Part shown: one piece after another, positions 1 to 5,003 of the stretch | Layout: the number at the start of each line of letters is the position of its first letter | Numbering within the stretch: the stretch's first letter is position 1 | NCBI GenBank assembly: GCA_015662935.1 | Contig: DQTF01000266.1 | Location: forward strand, 1-5,121 | DNA from: Crocinitomicaceae bacterium | GTDB lineage: Bacteria; Bacteroidota; Bacteroidia; Flavobacteriales_D; Crocinitomicaceae | Length of the DNA: 5,121 nt | Direction of reading: 5' to 3' | Program-made: the position numbers and the translations under genes | Notes under the pieces: model-generated | Database searches by the model: none | Seen by the model: the letters and a program-made list of their open reading frames with translations, nothing else | Told to the model about the DNA's origin: nothing

Positions 1-1
1 A

Positions 2-436
2 GCATTTGCAGAACTGAATGCGGAAAAAATGACATCTTGCTATCACCAAGATGTTGTTTTTGAAGACCCTGCTTTTGGTCAACTAAAAGGAGAACGTGCT
101 TCCAACATGTGGCGAATGTTTTGCAAAAGTCAAAAAGAAAAGAACTTTATTGTCACCTATTCTGACATTCAATCAGATGGAAAAGCTGGTTCTGCTCATT
201 GGGAAGCGCAATATGAATTCAGCCAAACAGGAAGAAAAGTACATAATAGAATCAATGCACAATTCGAATTTAAAGATGGATTAATTATCAAACATACCGA
301 TGATTTCAATTTGCATTCTTGGGCAAAACAAGCTCTTGGATTCAAAGGTTATCTTTTGGGGAAAACCTCCTTTTTTCAGAAAAAATTACAGGTACAAACG
401 AATTCTTTACTGAATAAATTTGAGAATTCTCTATAG
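2..436 (+). CDS. NTF2/SnoaL-like nuclear transport factor 2 family protein, 5' partial
   Basis: The reading frame is open to the window edge. Nine further residues (AFAELNAEK) precede the first internal Met at base 29 and fit the N-terminal helix of the family, so the true start is probably just upstream. The sequence YHQDVVFEDPAFGQLKG followed by a Trp-Arg-Met-Phe helix is typical of the SnoaL/NTF2-like alpha+beta cone fold. Later comes a strand-rich part (HWEAQYEF, VHNRINAQFEFKDGLI) and the pattern HTDDFNLHSWAKQALG, common in bacterial members of this fold. Such proteins are usually small, cytosolic, and bind a hydrophobic ligand or act as isomerases or hydrolases. The substrate here is unknown. 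The stop lies 2 bases before the next gene, which suggests co-transcription. The fold assignment is fairly sure, the function is not. Confidence 0.8.
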   Translation, partial: AFAELNAEKMTSCYHQDVVFEDPAFGQLKGERASNMWRMFCKSQKEKNFIVTYSDIQSDGKAGSAHWEAQYEFSQTGRKVHNRINAQFEFKDGLIIKHTDDFNLHSWAKQALGFKGYLLGKTSFFQKKLQVQTNSLLNKFENSL

Positions 437-438
437 AA

Positions 439-783
439 ATGCTTAAATCACTCGACAACTTCTACGTAAAAACAGAAGAACCTTTGAGAAGTACGTTGAT
501 GGCACTGAGTGATATTATTCTGTCGCAAAATGAAAAACTAAGCAGTTCTCTTAAATATGGAATGCCATTCTTCAGCTACAACAAAAAAATGTTTTGTTAT
601 TTATGGGTAGATAAAAAAACAAAAGAGCCGTATATTGGAGTCGTTGAGGGTAATAAAATAAACCATCCATCTTTAGAGCAAGGAAATCGAAAAAGAATGA
701 AAATTTTCAGAATTGATTCCCAAAAAGATTTACCAATCGATGAAATATCTGAGGTTCTTCAACTGGCTTTACTCCATTATTAG
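439..783 (+). CDS. DUF1801 domain-containing protein (YdhG-like)
   Basis: This 114-residue protein matches the DUF1801 pattern: an N-terminal helix (residues 1-30), then LKYGMPFFSYNKKMFCYL (about 38-55), which corresponds to the family's conserved YGMP...Y..K..CYF core, and a C-terminal GNRKRMKIFRIDSQKDLP followed by a helix (about 82-112). The family is small, soluble and without an established biochemical role; some members are described as iron-chaperone-like or YdhG-like. There is no signal peptide or membrane segment. The ATG lies 2 bases after the stop of the NTF2-like gene, so translation is probably coupled. The gene ends 24 bases from the convergent purC. Family assignment is good, function is unknown. 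Confidence 0.85.
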   Translation: MLKSLDNFYVKTEEPLRSTLMALSDIILSQNEKLSSSLKYGMPFFSYNKKMFCYLWVDKKTKEPYIGVVEGNKINHPSLEQGNRKRMKIFRIDSQKDLPIDEISEVLQLALLHY

Positions 784-807
784 CAATCGAAATTTTTAGA
801 AGTCCCC

Positions 808-1749
808 TTAACCTAAATATGCATCTACGTTTTGCTGAATACGTTCCGTGATATTGGAAGTGTCAGATTTTTCAAAATTCAAACCTGTAATCTTCTCGTA
901 CAACTCAATGTATCGTTCAGAAACAACTTGCACAAAATCATCTGGCATAACTGGCATTGTTTGTCCTTCTAGTCCTTGGAAATTATTTTCAATTAACCAT
1001 TGACGAACAAACTCTTTTGACAATTGTTTTTGCTCTTCTCCGTTTGCTTGACGCTCTTCGTAACCTTCTTTGTAGAAATATCGAGAAGAATCAGGCGTAT
1101 GAATTTCATCAATGAGAATTACCTTTCCATCTTTGATTCCGAATTCATACTTCGTATCCACTAAAATCAAACCTTGGTCTGCTGCCATTTCTGTTCCTCT
1201 TTGAAACAATGCTCGTGTATATTCTTCTAATTGAACGTAAATACCTTCCGGAACAATGTTCTTCGCAATGATGTCTTCACGAGAAATATCCTCATCGTGT
1301 CCCTCTTCAGCTTTGGTCGCCGGTGTAATTATCGGAACAGGGAATTTGTCGTTTTCTTTCATTCCTTCTGGCAAAGGAACACCGCACAACTCTCTTTTTC
1401 CTAACTTATATTCTCTCGCAGCATGACCTGCCATGTAACCTCGAATAACCATCTCAACACGAATAGGTTCGCAAGCATGACCAACTGCAACCGATGGGTC
1501 TGGAGTAGCAATCAACCAATTCGGAACAATATCTTCCGTTGCTTTTAAAAACATTGTTGCCACTTGGTTTAAAACTTGTCCTTTAAATGGAATTCCTTTT
1601 GGAAGAATGTGATCGAATGCCGAAATTCTATCCGATGCAACCATGACCAACAAGCCATTCTCCAATGTGTACACATCACGAACTTTACCGTTGTATTCTT
1701 TTATTTGCCCTTTGAAATGGAATTTACTTTCGATTATTGCTTCGTTCAT
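808..1749 (-). CDS. purC: phosphoribosylaminoimidazolesuccinocarboxamide synthase (SAICAR synthetase)
   Basis: PurC joins aspartate to CAIR using ATP, giving SAICAR in de novo purine synthesis in the cytosol. Family signatures are clear: GKVRDVY (residues 21-27, nucleotide-binding loop), SDRISAFD (39-46), [15 protein letters not shown] (142-156), LVDTKYEFG (196-204) and [13 protein letters not shown] (212-224), the last two being ligand- and metal-binding segments. The length of 313 residues matches the long form found in Bacteroidota and in yeast Ade1, not the roughly 240-residue form of E. coli and B. subtilis. The start is well set: an in-frame TAA lies five codons upstream (plus-strand bases 1765-1767) and no other ATG intervenes. 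The leader is almost pure A/T with no Shine-Dalgarno motif, as is usual in this phylum. It is the last gene of the minus-strand run after phoH and the S23 gene. Confidence 0.97.
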   Translation of the reverse strand: MNEAIIESKFHFKGQIKEYNGKVRDVYTLENGLLVMVASDRISAFDHILPKGIPFKGQVLNQVATMFLKATEDIVPNWLIATPDPSVAVGHACEPIRVEMVIRGYMAGHAAREYKLGKRELCGVPLPEGMKENDKFPVPIITPATKAEEGHDEDISREDIIAKNIVPEGIYVQLEEYTRALFQRGTEMAADQGLILVDTKYEFGIKDGKVILIDEIHTPDSSRYFYKEGYEERQANGEEQKQLSKEFVRQWLIENNFQGLEGQTMPVMPDDFVQVVSERYIELYEKITGLNFEKSDTSNITERIQQNVDAYLG

Positions 1750-1776
1750 TTTTTTATTTTTTATTTAAAAAGACAA

Positions 1777-1797
1777 CAAGATGTCAAGACTTTAAGA
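1777..1797 (-). repeat. left arm of 21-bp inverted repeat bracketing the S23 gene
   Basis: Read on the minus strand this arm is TCTTAAAG, TCTTGACA, TCTTG in uninterrupted succession. It is the inverted partner of bases 2299-2319 with 19 of 21 identities. Both differences are G against A, so in a minus-strand transcript both become G.U pairs and the whole stem could pair. Together with neighbouring units at 1798-1805 (TCTTTATA) and 1766-1773 (TCTTTTTA) it forms five consecutive 8-base units starting with TCTT. Confidence 0.75.
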
Positions 1798-1817
1798 TAT
1801 AAAGACTTGGCATCTTG
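1777..1817 (-). terminator. hairpin just after the S23 gene, possible weak terminator or processing signal
   Basis: Bases 1777-1794 and 1800-1817 form an imperfect inverted repeat, pairing at 16 of 18 positions around a 5-base loop (1795-1799). On the minus strand it begins 6 bases after the S23 stop codon and is followed by TTGTCTTTTT, a short broken T-run. The stem is AT-rich, so it would be weak as an intrinsic terminator. The same bases also belong to the octamer array that pairs with the far side of the S23 gene, so two folds compete. The inverted repeat is visible; its role is inferred. Confidence 0.45.
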
Positions 1818-1823
1818 ATGAAT

Positions 1824-2174
1824 TCAATTAAGTATGTTTCTTTTAAACCCTCCAATCATGTTTTGGATGTCCTTTAATTTATCTAATGTTTCGGAAATTT
1901 TAATGTTGTAAATATCCTCAATTATCAGCAATTGTGTTTCTAATTCATACGACGATGATATACTGATTGTCAAAAAGCGCAAGAAATCTTTCTCTGTTGT
2001 TCTACCTGAACCTTCGGCAATATTGGATGGGACAGAAACTGCGCAACGATTAATTTGAGAAACCAATCCAAATTTTTCTTTATCAGGTAATTGATTCGTA
2101 AGACGATATACCATTTTAACTAGCACCATCGACTCCTTCCAAATTGTTAACTGCCTAAAATTATGCGCTTTCAT
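1824..2174 (-). CDS. four-helix bundle protein, S23 / 23S rRNA intervening-sequence family
   Basis: The 116-residue product is a standard S23/IVS-family protein: FRQLTIWKESMVLVKMVYRL (residues 6-25, helix 1), LPDKEKFGLVSQINRCAVSVPSNIAEGSGR (29-58, the family signature ending in the highly conserved SxxxNIAEG turn), then a helix with FLRFLTISISSSYELETQL and a C-terminal helix to residue 116. Members form pentameric four-helix bundles. Some are encoded within intervening sequences of 23S rRNA, others stand alone, and Avd of diversity-generating retroelements is a relative. The molecular role is not settled; nucleic-acid binding has been proposed. The ATG is preceded by AAGAGA, a fair purine-rich leader. 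It sits between phoH and purC in the same direction and is bracketed by inverted arrays of 8-base units, which suggests it came in as a cassette. No reverse transcriptase or rRNA sequence is visible in the window. Confidence 0.93.
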   Translation of the reverse strand: MKAHNFRQLTIWKESMVLVKMVYRLTNQLPDKEKFGLVSQINRCAVSVPSNIAEGSGRTTEKDFLRFLTISISSSYELETQLLIIEDIYNIKISETLDKLKDIQNMIGGFKRNILN

Positions 2175-2206
2175 TCTCTTATTTTTTTCACCTTAAAATC
2201 TCTTCG

Positions 2207-2238
2207 TCTTAAAATCTATTTCTCTTAACATCTCCCTC
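2207..2238 (+). repeat. 32-bp perfect direct repeat, copy 1
   Basis: These 32 bases are identical to 2315-2346 and consist of four octamers: TCTTAAAA, TCTATTTC, TCTTAACA, TCTCCCTC. Identity stops at both edges (base 2206 is G against A at 2314; base 2239 is T against A at 2347). A perfect copy within an otherwise degenerate array points to a recent block duplication, gene conversion or slippage. Confidence 0.9.
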
Positions 2239-2298
2239 TCAAAATCTCATCCTCTTACCTACTCCTAGCATCAGTCTTAAAATCTTAAAATATCTCTA

Positions 2299-2319
2299 TC
2301 TTAAAGTCTTAACATCTTA
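2299..2319 (+). repeat. right arm of 21-bp inverted repeat bracketing the S23 gene
   Basis: On the plus strand this arm reads TCTTAAAG, TCTTAACA, TCTTA in uninterrupted succession, matching the minus-strand reading of 1777-1797 at 19 of 21 positions. The 501 bases between the arms contain the complete S23 gene and little else on the purC side, while part of the octamer array lies inside the arm on the phoH side. Confidence 0.75.
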
Positions 2320-2346
2320 AAATCTATTTCTCTTAACATCTCCCTC
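2315..2346 (+). repeat. 32-bp perfect direct repeat, copy 2, running into the phoH stop codon
   Basis: This is identical to 2207-2238, with starts 108 bases apart. Its last two bases (2345-2346) are part of the phoH stop codon (2345-2347, TGA on the minus strand), so the array abuts or has replaced the natural 3' end of phoH. Confidence 0.9.
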
Positions 2347-3301
2347 AAGGTCTCTCCTTCTCCTCCGCTTTCGCAAACGCATCTATCACCTTCTTTACCA
2401 AGCTATGACGAATCACATCTGCTGTTCCCATTCTCACAACTCCAATTCCTTCAACTCCATCTAACGCATCCAATGCATAAGCTAATCCCGAACGTTGACG
2501 GTGAGGCAAATCTACTTGCGACATATCTCCAGTGACCACAAATTTTGCCGTCATTCCCATTCTGGTCAAGAACATTTTCATTTGCATCGTAGTTGTGTTT
2601 TGCGCTTCATCAAGAATCACAAAGGCCTTATCAAGCGTTCTACCACGCATAAATGCGAGCGGTGCAATTTCAATCACACCAAATTCTATCATATCCGTTA
2701 ACTTCTCTGCTGGAATCATATCTCTCAACGCATCATATAAAGGCATCATATACGGATCCAATTTCTCTTTTAAATCACCCGGTAAAAAACCAAGGTTCTC
2801 CCCTGCCTCAACAGCGGGTCTTGTCAGAATGATTCGTTTGACCTCTTTTGCTTTGAGTGCACGAACTGCTAATGCAACTGCTGTGTATGTTTTTCCTGAA
2901 CCAGCAGGACCAACGGCAAAAACCATATCGTTTTCATCAACTAACTTAACAAGCTTCTTTTGGTTAATTGTTCGAGCAGCTATTTTAGCTCCGTGATTTC
3001 CATGAACAATGATATCCTCACTTTTTTCAGATTCGACCAGTTTTCCACCATCCTCCATCATTAAATTATCGATGTTATTCTCCGTTAAAGAATTGAACTT
3101 ATGAAAATGTCTCAGAATCAAATCGAACTTCTTTTCGAATTCCTCCATCACTTCTTGGTCACCTGCAATGGTCAAAATATTACCCCGAGCAACAACTTTC
3201 AATTTTGGAAAGAAAGATTTAATGTACTTTAACTTCTTGTTTCTAACACCAAACAACTCCGCTGGGTTCAGTCCTTTAATTGCGATCTTTTTTTCTAACA
3301 A
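2345..3301 (-). CDS. PhoH family P-loop ATPase (PhoH-like protein)
   Basis: The 318-residue cytosolic protein has the usual PhoH-like architecture. An N-terminal region of about 110 residues carries a small KH-like/PhoH N-terminal segment (VVARGNILTIAGD, about 36-48). A P-loop NTPase domain follows, with Walker A GPAGSGKT (131-138), the PhoH signature RPAVEAGENLGFLPGD (161-176), Walker B FVILDEAQN (227-235), and TGDMSQVDLP (257-266) followed by the arginine-rich RQRSGL segment. All catalytic motifs are intact and the length is normal. In many bacteria the gene is linked to RNA metabolism (ybeY, ybeZ neighbourhoods) and the protein is thought to be an RNA helicase-like ATPase; the exact role is uncertain. 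It is the first gene of the minus-strand run. The C-terminus (AEEKERP) ends inside the octamer repeat. Confidence 0.95.
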   Translation of the reverse strand: MLEKKIAIKGLNPAELFGVRNKKLKYIKSFFPKLKVVARGNILTIAGDQEVMEEFEKKFDLILRHFHKFNSLTENNIDNLMMEDGGKLVESEKSEDIIVHGNHGAKIAARTINQKKLVKLVDENDMVFAVGPAGSGKTYTAVALAVRALKAKEVKRIILTRPAVEAGENLGFLPGDLKEKLDPYMMPLYDALRDMIPAEKLTDMIEFGVIEIAPLAFMRGRTLDKAFVILDEAQNTTTMQMKMFLTRMGMTAKFVVTGDMSQVDLPHRQRSGLAYALDALDGVEGIGVVRMGTADVIRHSLVKKVIDAFAKAEEKERP

Positions 3302-3322
3302 TCGTTTTTTTTTATTGTGGAA

Positions 3323-3334
3323 GGATAATTATCC
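3323..3334. promoter_or_regulatory. 12-bp perfect palindrome GGATAATTATCC, possible operator
   Basis: The palindrome is exact and lies in the divergent intergenic region, 21 bases upstream of the phoH start codon and 12 bases before the plus-strand TAnnTTTG candidate. That places it near the -33 region of the plus-strand promoter and in the leader of phoH, a position where a dimeric regulator could affect both directions. AT-rich DNA yields such palindromes by chance fairly often, so the role is a guess. Confidence 0.3.
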
Positions 3335-3346
3335 CCCAATTAACCT

Positions 3347-3354
3347 TATTTTTG
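3347..3354 (+). promoter_or_regulatory. candidate -7 element (TATTTTTG) for the SAM transferase-like gene
   Basis: TATTTTTG fits the Bacteroidota -7 consensus TAnnTTTG and lies 49 bases upstream of the ATG at 3404. A TTG is present at 3315-3317, but its spacing (29 bases) is longer than the usual distance to a -33 element, so support is partial. Confidence 0.35.
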
Positions 3355-3357
3355 ATA

Positions 3358-3365
3358 CAAATTTA
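3358..3365 (-). promoter_or_regulatory. candidate -7 element (TAAATTTG) for phoH
   Basis: On the minus strand these bases read TAAATTTG, fitting TAnnTTTG, 56 bases upstream of the phoH start codon. It is offset by 3 bases from the plus-strand candidate, giving a back-to-back divergent promoter pair. No convincing -33 TTG is found at the expected spacing. Confidence 0.35.
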
Positions 3366-3403
3366 GAACTTTTTTTGGCGTAAGCGAGCTGATTTTATCA
3401 ACA

Positions 3404-4264
3404 ATGGGAATAATAACGTTAACAACTGACATGGGATTGAATGACCACTACGTGGCTTCCTTAAAAGGAACTATTCTTAGTACTGTTGATAATTGTTCTA
3501 TTATAGATATCACTCACGATGTCAGACCGTTTGATGTTGCAGAAGCCGCTTTTCATGTTACATCTTGTTACAAAGATTTTCCAGAAGGAACCGTACATGT
3601 GATTGGAGTTGACAGTGAACCAATTGTTAATTTCGGTGGCTCTGACGGGAGTTTTCCATCTATATTAATGCTCAATAAGCAATATTTCATCTGCAATGAC
3701 AACGGATTTTTTGGTGCGTTTATGAACAGTGAAAAACCAGATTCTTTTTGGAGAATCGACGATGTTATGTCGAACCCAAAGTTGTTTAAATTCCCCACGA
3801 AGAACATGTTGCTATCTGCGGCTGTGAGAATTCTGAACGGAGAAGGAATATCTGCAATAGCATCGCCTTTTGACAGTTACAAAAATGCTTTCACTCCCAT
3901 TGCAATTTCAGAACCTAACCTCATCAAAGGGCACGTGGTTCATTGCGACAGTTATGGAAATGCAATTACGAACATTCATAAAAGTTTATTCGATAGAAAC
4001 GGCAAGGATGTTCCATTCATTATTCGTTTCAAAAGAAAAGACTACTACATCGATGTAATTTCTATGTCATACAACGAAGTACCTCCCGGAGAGAAAGTCG
4101 CTATCTTTAACGAGAATGATTTCTTAGAAATTGCTATCAACCGAGGAGCTAGTAAAACCAATGGAGGAGCCGAGCAACTTTTTGGATTGCATCGAAACGA
4201 CATTGTCAGAATAGAATTCACTCCGAAAGGTTCTAAGCAAACCATTGAAGATTTATTCTCATGA
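3404..4264 (+). CDS. SAM hydroxide adenosyltransferase-like protein (DUF62 / SAM_adeno_trans family)
   Basis: The 286 residues follow the DUF62 plan: an N-terminal domain with ITLTTDMGLNDHYVASLKG (about 4-22; Asp9 and Asp14), ITHDVRPFDVAEAAFHV (36-52), VHVIGVDSEP (64-73), YFICNDNGFFGAF (94-106), and a C-terminal beta domain with GHVVHCDSYGNAITNI (176-191) and NRGASKTNGGAEQLFGL (246-262). Characterised members hydrolyse S-adenosylmethionine to adenosine and methionine with an activated water; relatives are the fluorinase and chlorinase. The canonical VDPGVG..RR stretch and the TFHGRD motif that supply the catalytic Arg and His are replaced here by VDSEP and KFPTKN, a divergence I believe is shared by Bacteroidota homologues. 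Activity therefore cannot be assumed. It is divergent from phoH and heads a three-gene cluster, with an ATGA overlap to the next gene. Family is confident, catalysis is open. Confidence 0.9.
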   Translation: MGIITLTTDMGLNDHYVASLKGTILSTVDNCSIIDITHDVRPFDVAEAAFHVTSCYKDFPEGTVHVIGVDSEPIVNFGGSDGSFPSILMLNKQYFICNDNGFFGAFMNSEKPDSFWRIDDVMSNPKLFKFPTKNMLLSAAVRILNGEGISAIASPFDSYKNAFTPIAISEPNLIKGHVVHCDSYGNAITNIHKSLFDRNGKDVPFIIRFKRKDYYIDVISMSYNEVPPGEKVAIFNENDFLEIAINRGASKTNGGAEQLFGLHRNDIVRIEFTPKGSKQTIEDLFS

Positions 4265-4566
4265 TTACACGCATTGTAAAACTCCAATTTCAAGAAGATA
4301 AACTCGAAGAATTTTTAGCATTTTTCGACACGATAAAACACAAAGTAAATAATTTTCCTGGTTGTTATGGAATGAAATTGTATCAGGACGTCAGTCAACC
4401 AACCATCGTGATGACTTATTCTCATTGGAAATCAAAAGAAGACCTCAATAAATACAGAGATTCGGAAACATTTGGTGCTGTTTGGCCCAAAATTAAACCT
4501 TGGTTTGATGCAAAGCCCGAAGCATGGAGTGTGAATGCTTATTTTGATGGCTTTGAGGAAAAATAA
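4261..4566 (+). CDS. antibiotic biosynthesis monooxygenase (ABM) domain protein
   Basis: This 101-residue single-domain protein shows the ABM ferredoxin-like fold pattern: strand MITRIVKLQFQ, helix with EDKLEEFLAFFDTIKHKVNNFPGC (about 12-35), strand YGMKLYQDVSQPTIVMTYSHWKSKEDLNKYRDSETF (about 36-71; the VMTYSHWKS strand and following helix are typical), then a C-terminal helix and a final strand VNAYFD. Members are small cytosolic dimers that include heme-degrading enzymes, quinol monooxygenases and many of unknown role. The start codon overlaps the upstream stop in ATGA, so the two genes are very probably translationally coupled, and a thioredoxin-like gene follows 14 bases later. Substrate and cofactor cannot be read from the sequence. 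Confidence 0.88.
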   Translation: MITRIVKLQFQEDKLEEFLAFFDTIKHKVNNFPGCYGMKLYQDVSQPTIVMTYSHWKSKEDLNKYRDSETFGAVWPKIKPWFDAKPEAWSVNAYFDGFEEK

Positions 4567-4580
4567 AAGAACATCTATCA

Positions 4581-4961
4581 ATGATTAAAGAATTAAAAAG
4601 TGGAGAATTAACCAATTTAATTGACACAAAAGAGAAGCCTATTGTCATTGATATCTATACCGACTCTTGTCCAAACTGTGTTACATTAAAACCAATTTTT
4701 GAAAAAACTGCTGTTGCAAACAAAGATCAACTGGACTTTTACTACCTCAACGCAAAGGAAAATATTGACATTGCTAAGAAATATAAAATATTAGGTGTTC
4801 CAACCTTATTATTTTTTATTCACGGAAAATTGGTTGATAAAAAAACAGGCGTTCTTTCTCAAGAGAAGATAGAGAAACGCATTGCGAAAATTGTGACTTA
4901 TTCAAAAGAAGAAGCTGCATCAAAAGAATTAACAGGCTATTTTAAAATGCCCTGGAAATAA
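4581..4961 (+). CDS. thioredoxin family protein, cytoplasmic, CPNC active site
   Basis: The 126-residue protein has a thioredoxin fold: strand PIVIDIYTDSCPNC (20-33) with the redox pair Cys30 and Cys33, a long helix after it, strand LDFYYLNAKEN (51-61), the cis-proline loop LGVPTLLFF (71-79, Pro74), strand GKLVDKKTG (82-90) and a C-terminal helix. No signal peptide or membrane segment is present, so it should act in the cytosol as a disulfide reductase or similar. Two deviations stand out: the Trp normally preceding CxxC (WCGPC) is Ser, and the dipeptide between the cysteines is Pro-Asn, which will shift the redox potential. There is also a tail of about 20 residues (KEEAASKELTGYFKMPWK). It is likely co-transcribed with the ABM gene. 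Confidence 0.9.
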   Translation: MIKELKSGELTNLIDTKEKPIVIDIYTDSCPNCVTLKPIFEKTAVANKDQLDFYYLNAKENIDIAKKYKILGVPTLLFFIHGKLVDKKTGVLSQEKIEKRIAKIVTYSKEEAASKELTGYFKMPWK

Positions 4962-5003
4962 TTGTTTTGTTTGACTGAAAAATGACATTATTAACAATAA
5001 GTT

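Larger units (their letters stand above)
2175..2346. repeat. degenerate 8-base satellite between phoH and the S23 gene
   Basis: The space between the two genes is filled with 8-base units that start with TC on the plus strand. In one phase they run from 2191 (CCTTAAAA) through 2207 (TCTTAAAA), 2215 (TCTATTTC), 2223 (TCTTAACA), 2231 (TCTCCCTC), 2239, 2247 and 2263. A 4-base slip (2271-2274) follows. A second phase then runs from 2275 (TCTTAAAA), 2283 (TCTTAAAA), 2299 (TCTTAAAG), 2307 (TCTTAACA), 2315 (TCTTAAAA), 2323, 2331 (TCTTAACA) to 2339 (TCTCCCTC). The period is not a multiple of three, and I see no gene and no TAnnTTTG promoter here. The last unit overlaps the phoH stop codon. Confidence 0.85.

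Noticed and set aside
784..807. Search for a bidirectional terminator between the convergent DUF1801 and purC genes
   Set aside because: The 24-base gap contains no stem of useful length followed by a T-run on either strand.
1576..1818. Plus-strand open frame opposite the purC start and its leader
   Set aside because: It covers the conserved PurC N-terminus in antisense and then runs through AT-rich leader and repeat sequence; it has no recognisable product.
1824..2174. S23-family gene considered as the Avd accessory protein of a diversity-generating retroelement
   Set aside because: No reverse transcriptase, template repeat or variable repeat is visible; the neighbours are phoH and purC, and the sequence carries the standard S23 SVPSNIAEG signature.
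2191..2346. Repeat array considered as a CRISPR
   Set aside because: Units are only 8 bases, degenerate, and contiguous without spacers of constant length; no cas gene is nearby.
2532..2996. Long plus-strand open frame of 154 codons antisense to phoH
   Set aside because: It lies wholly opposite the conserved Walker A region of PhoH and its product resembles no family; it is a shadow of the real gene.
4045..4293. Minus-strand open frame opposite the end of the SAM transferase-like gene
   Set aside because: It is antisense to conserved C-terminal motifs of a well-supported gene, and its product is low-quality with no family resemblance.
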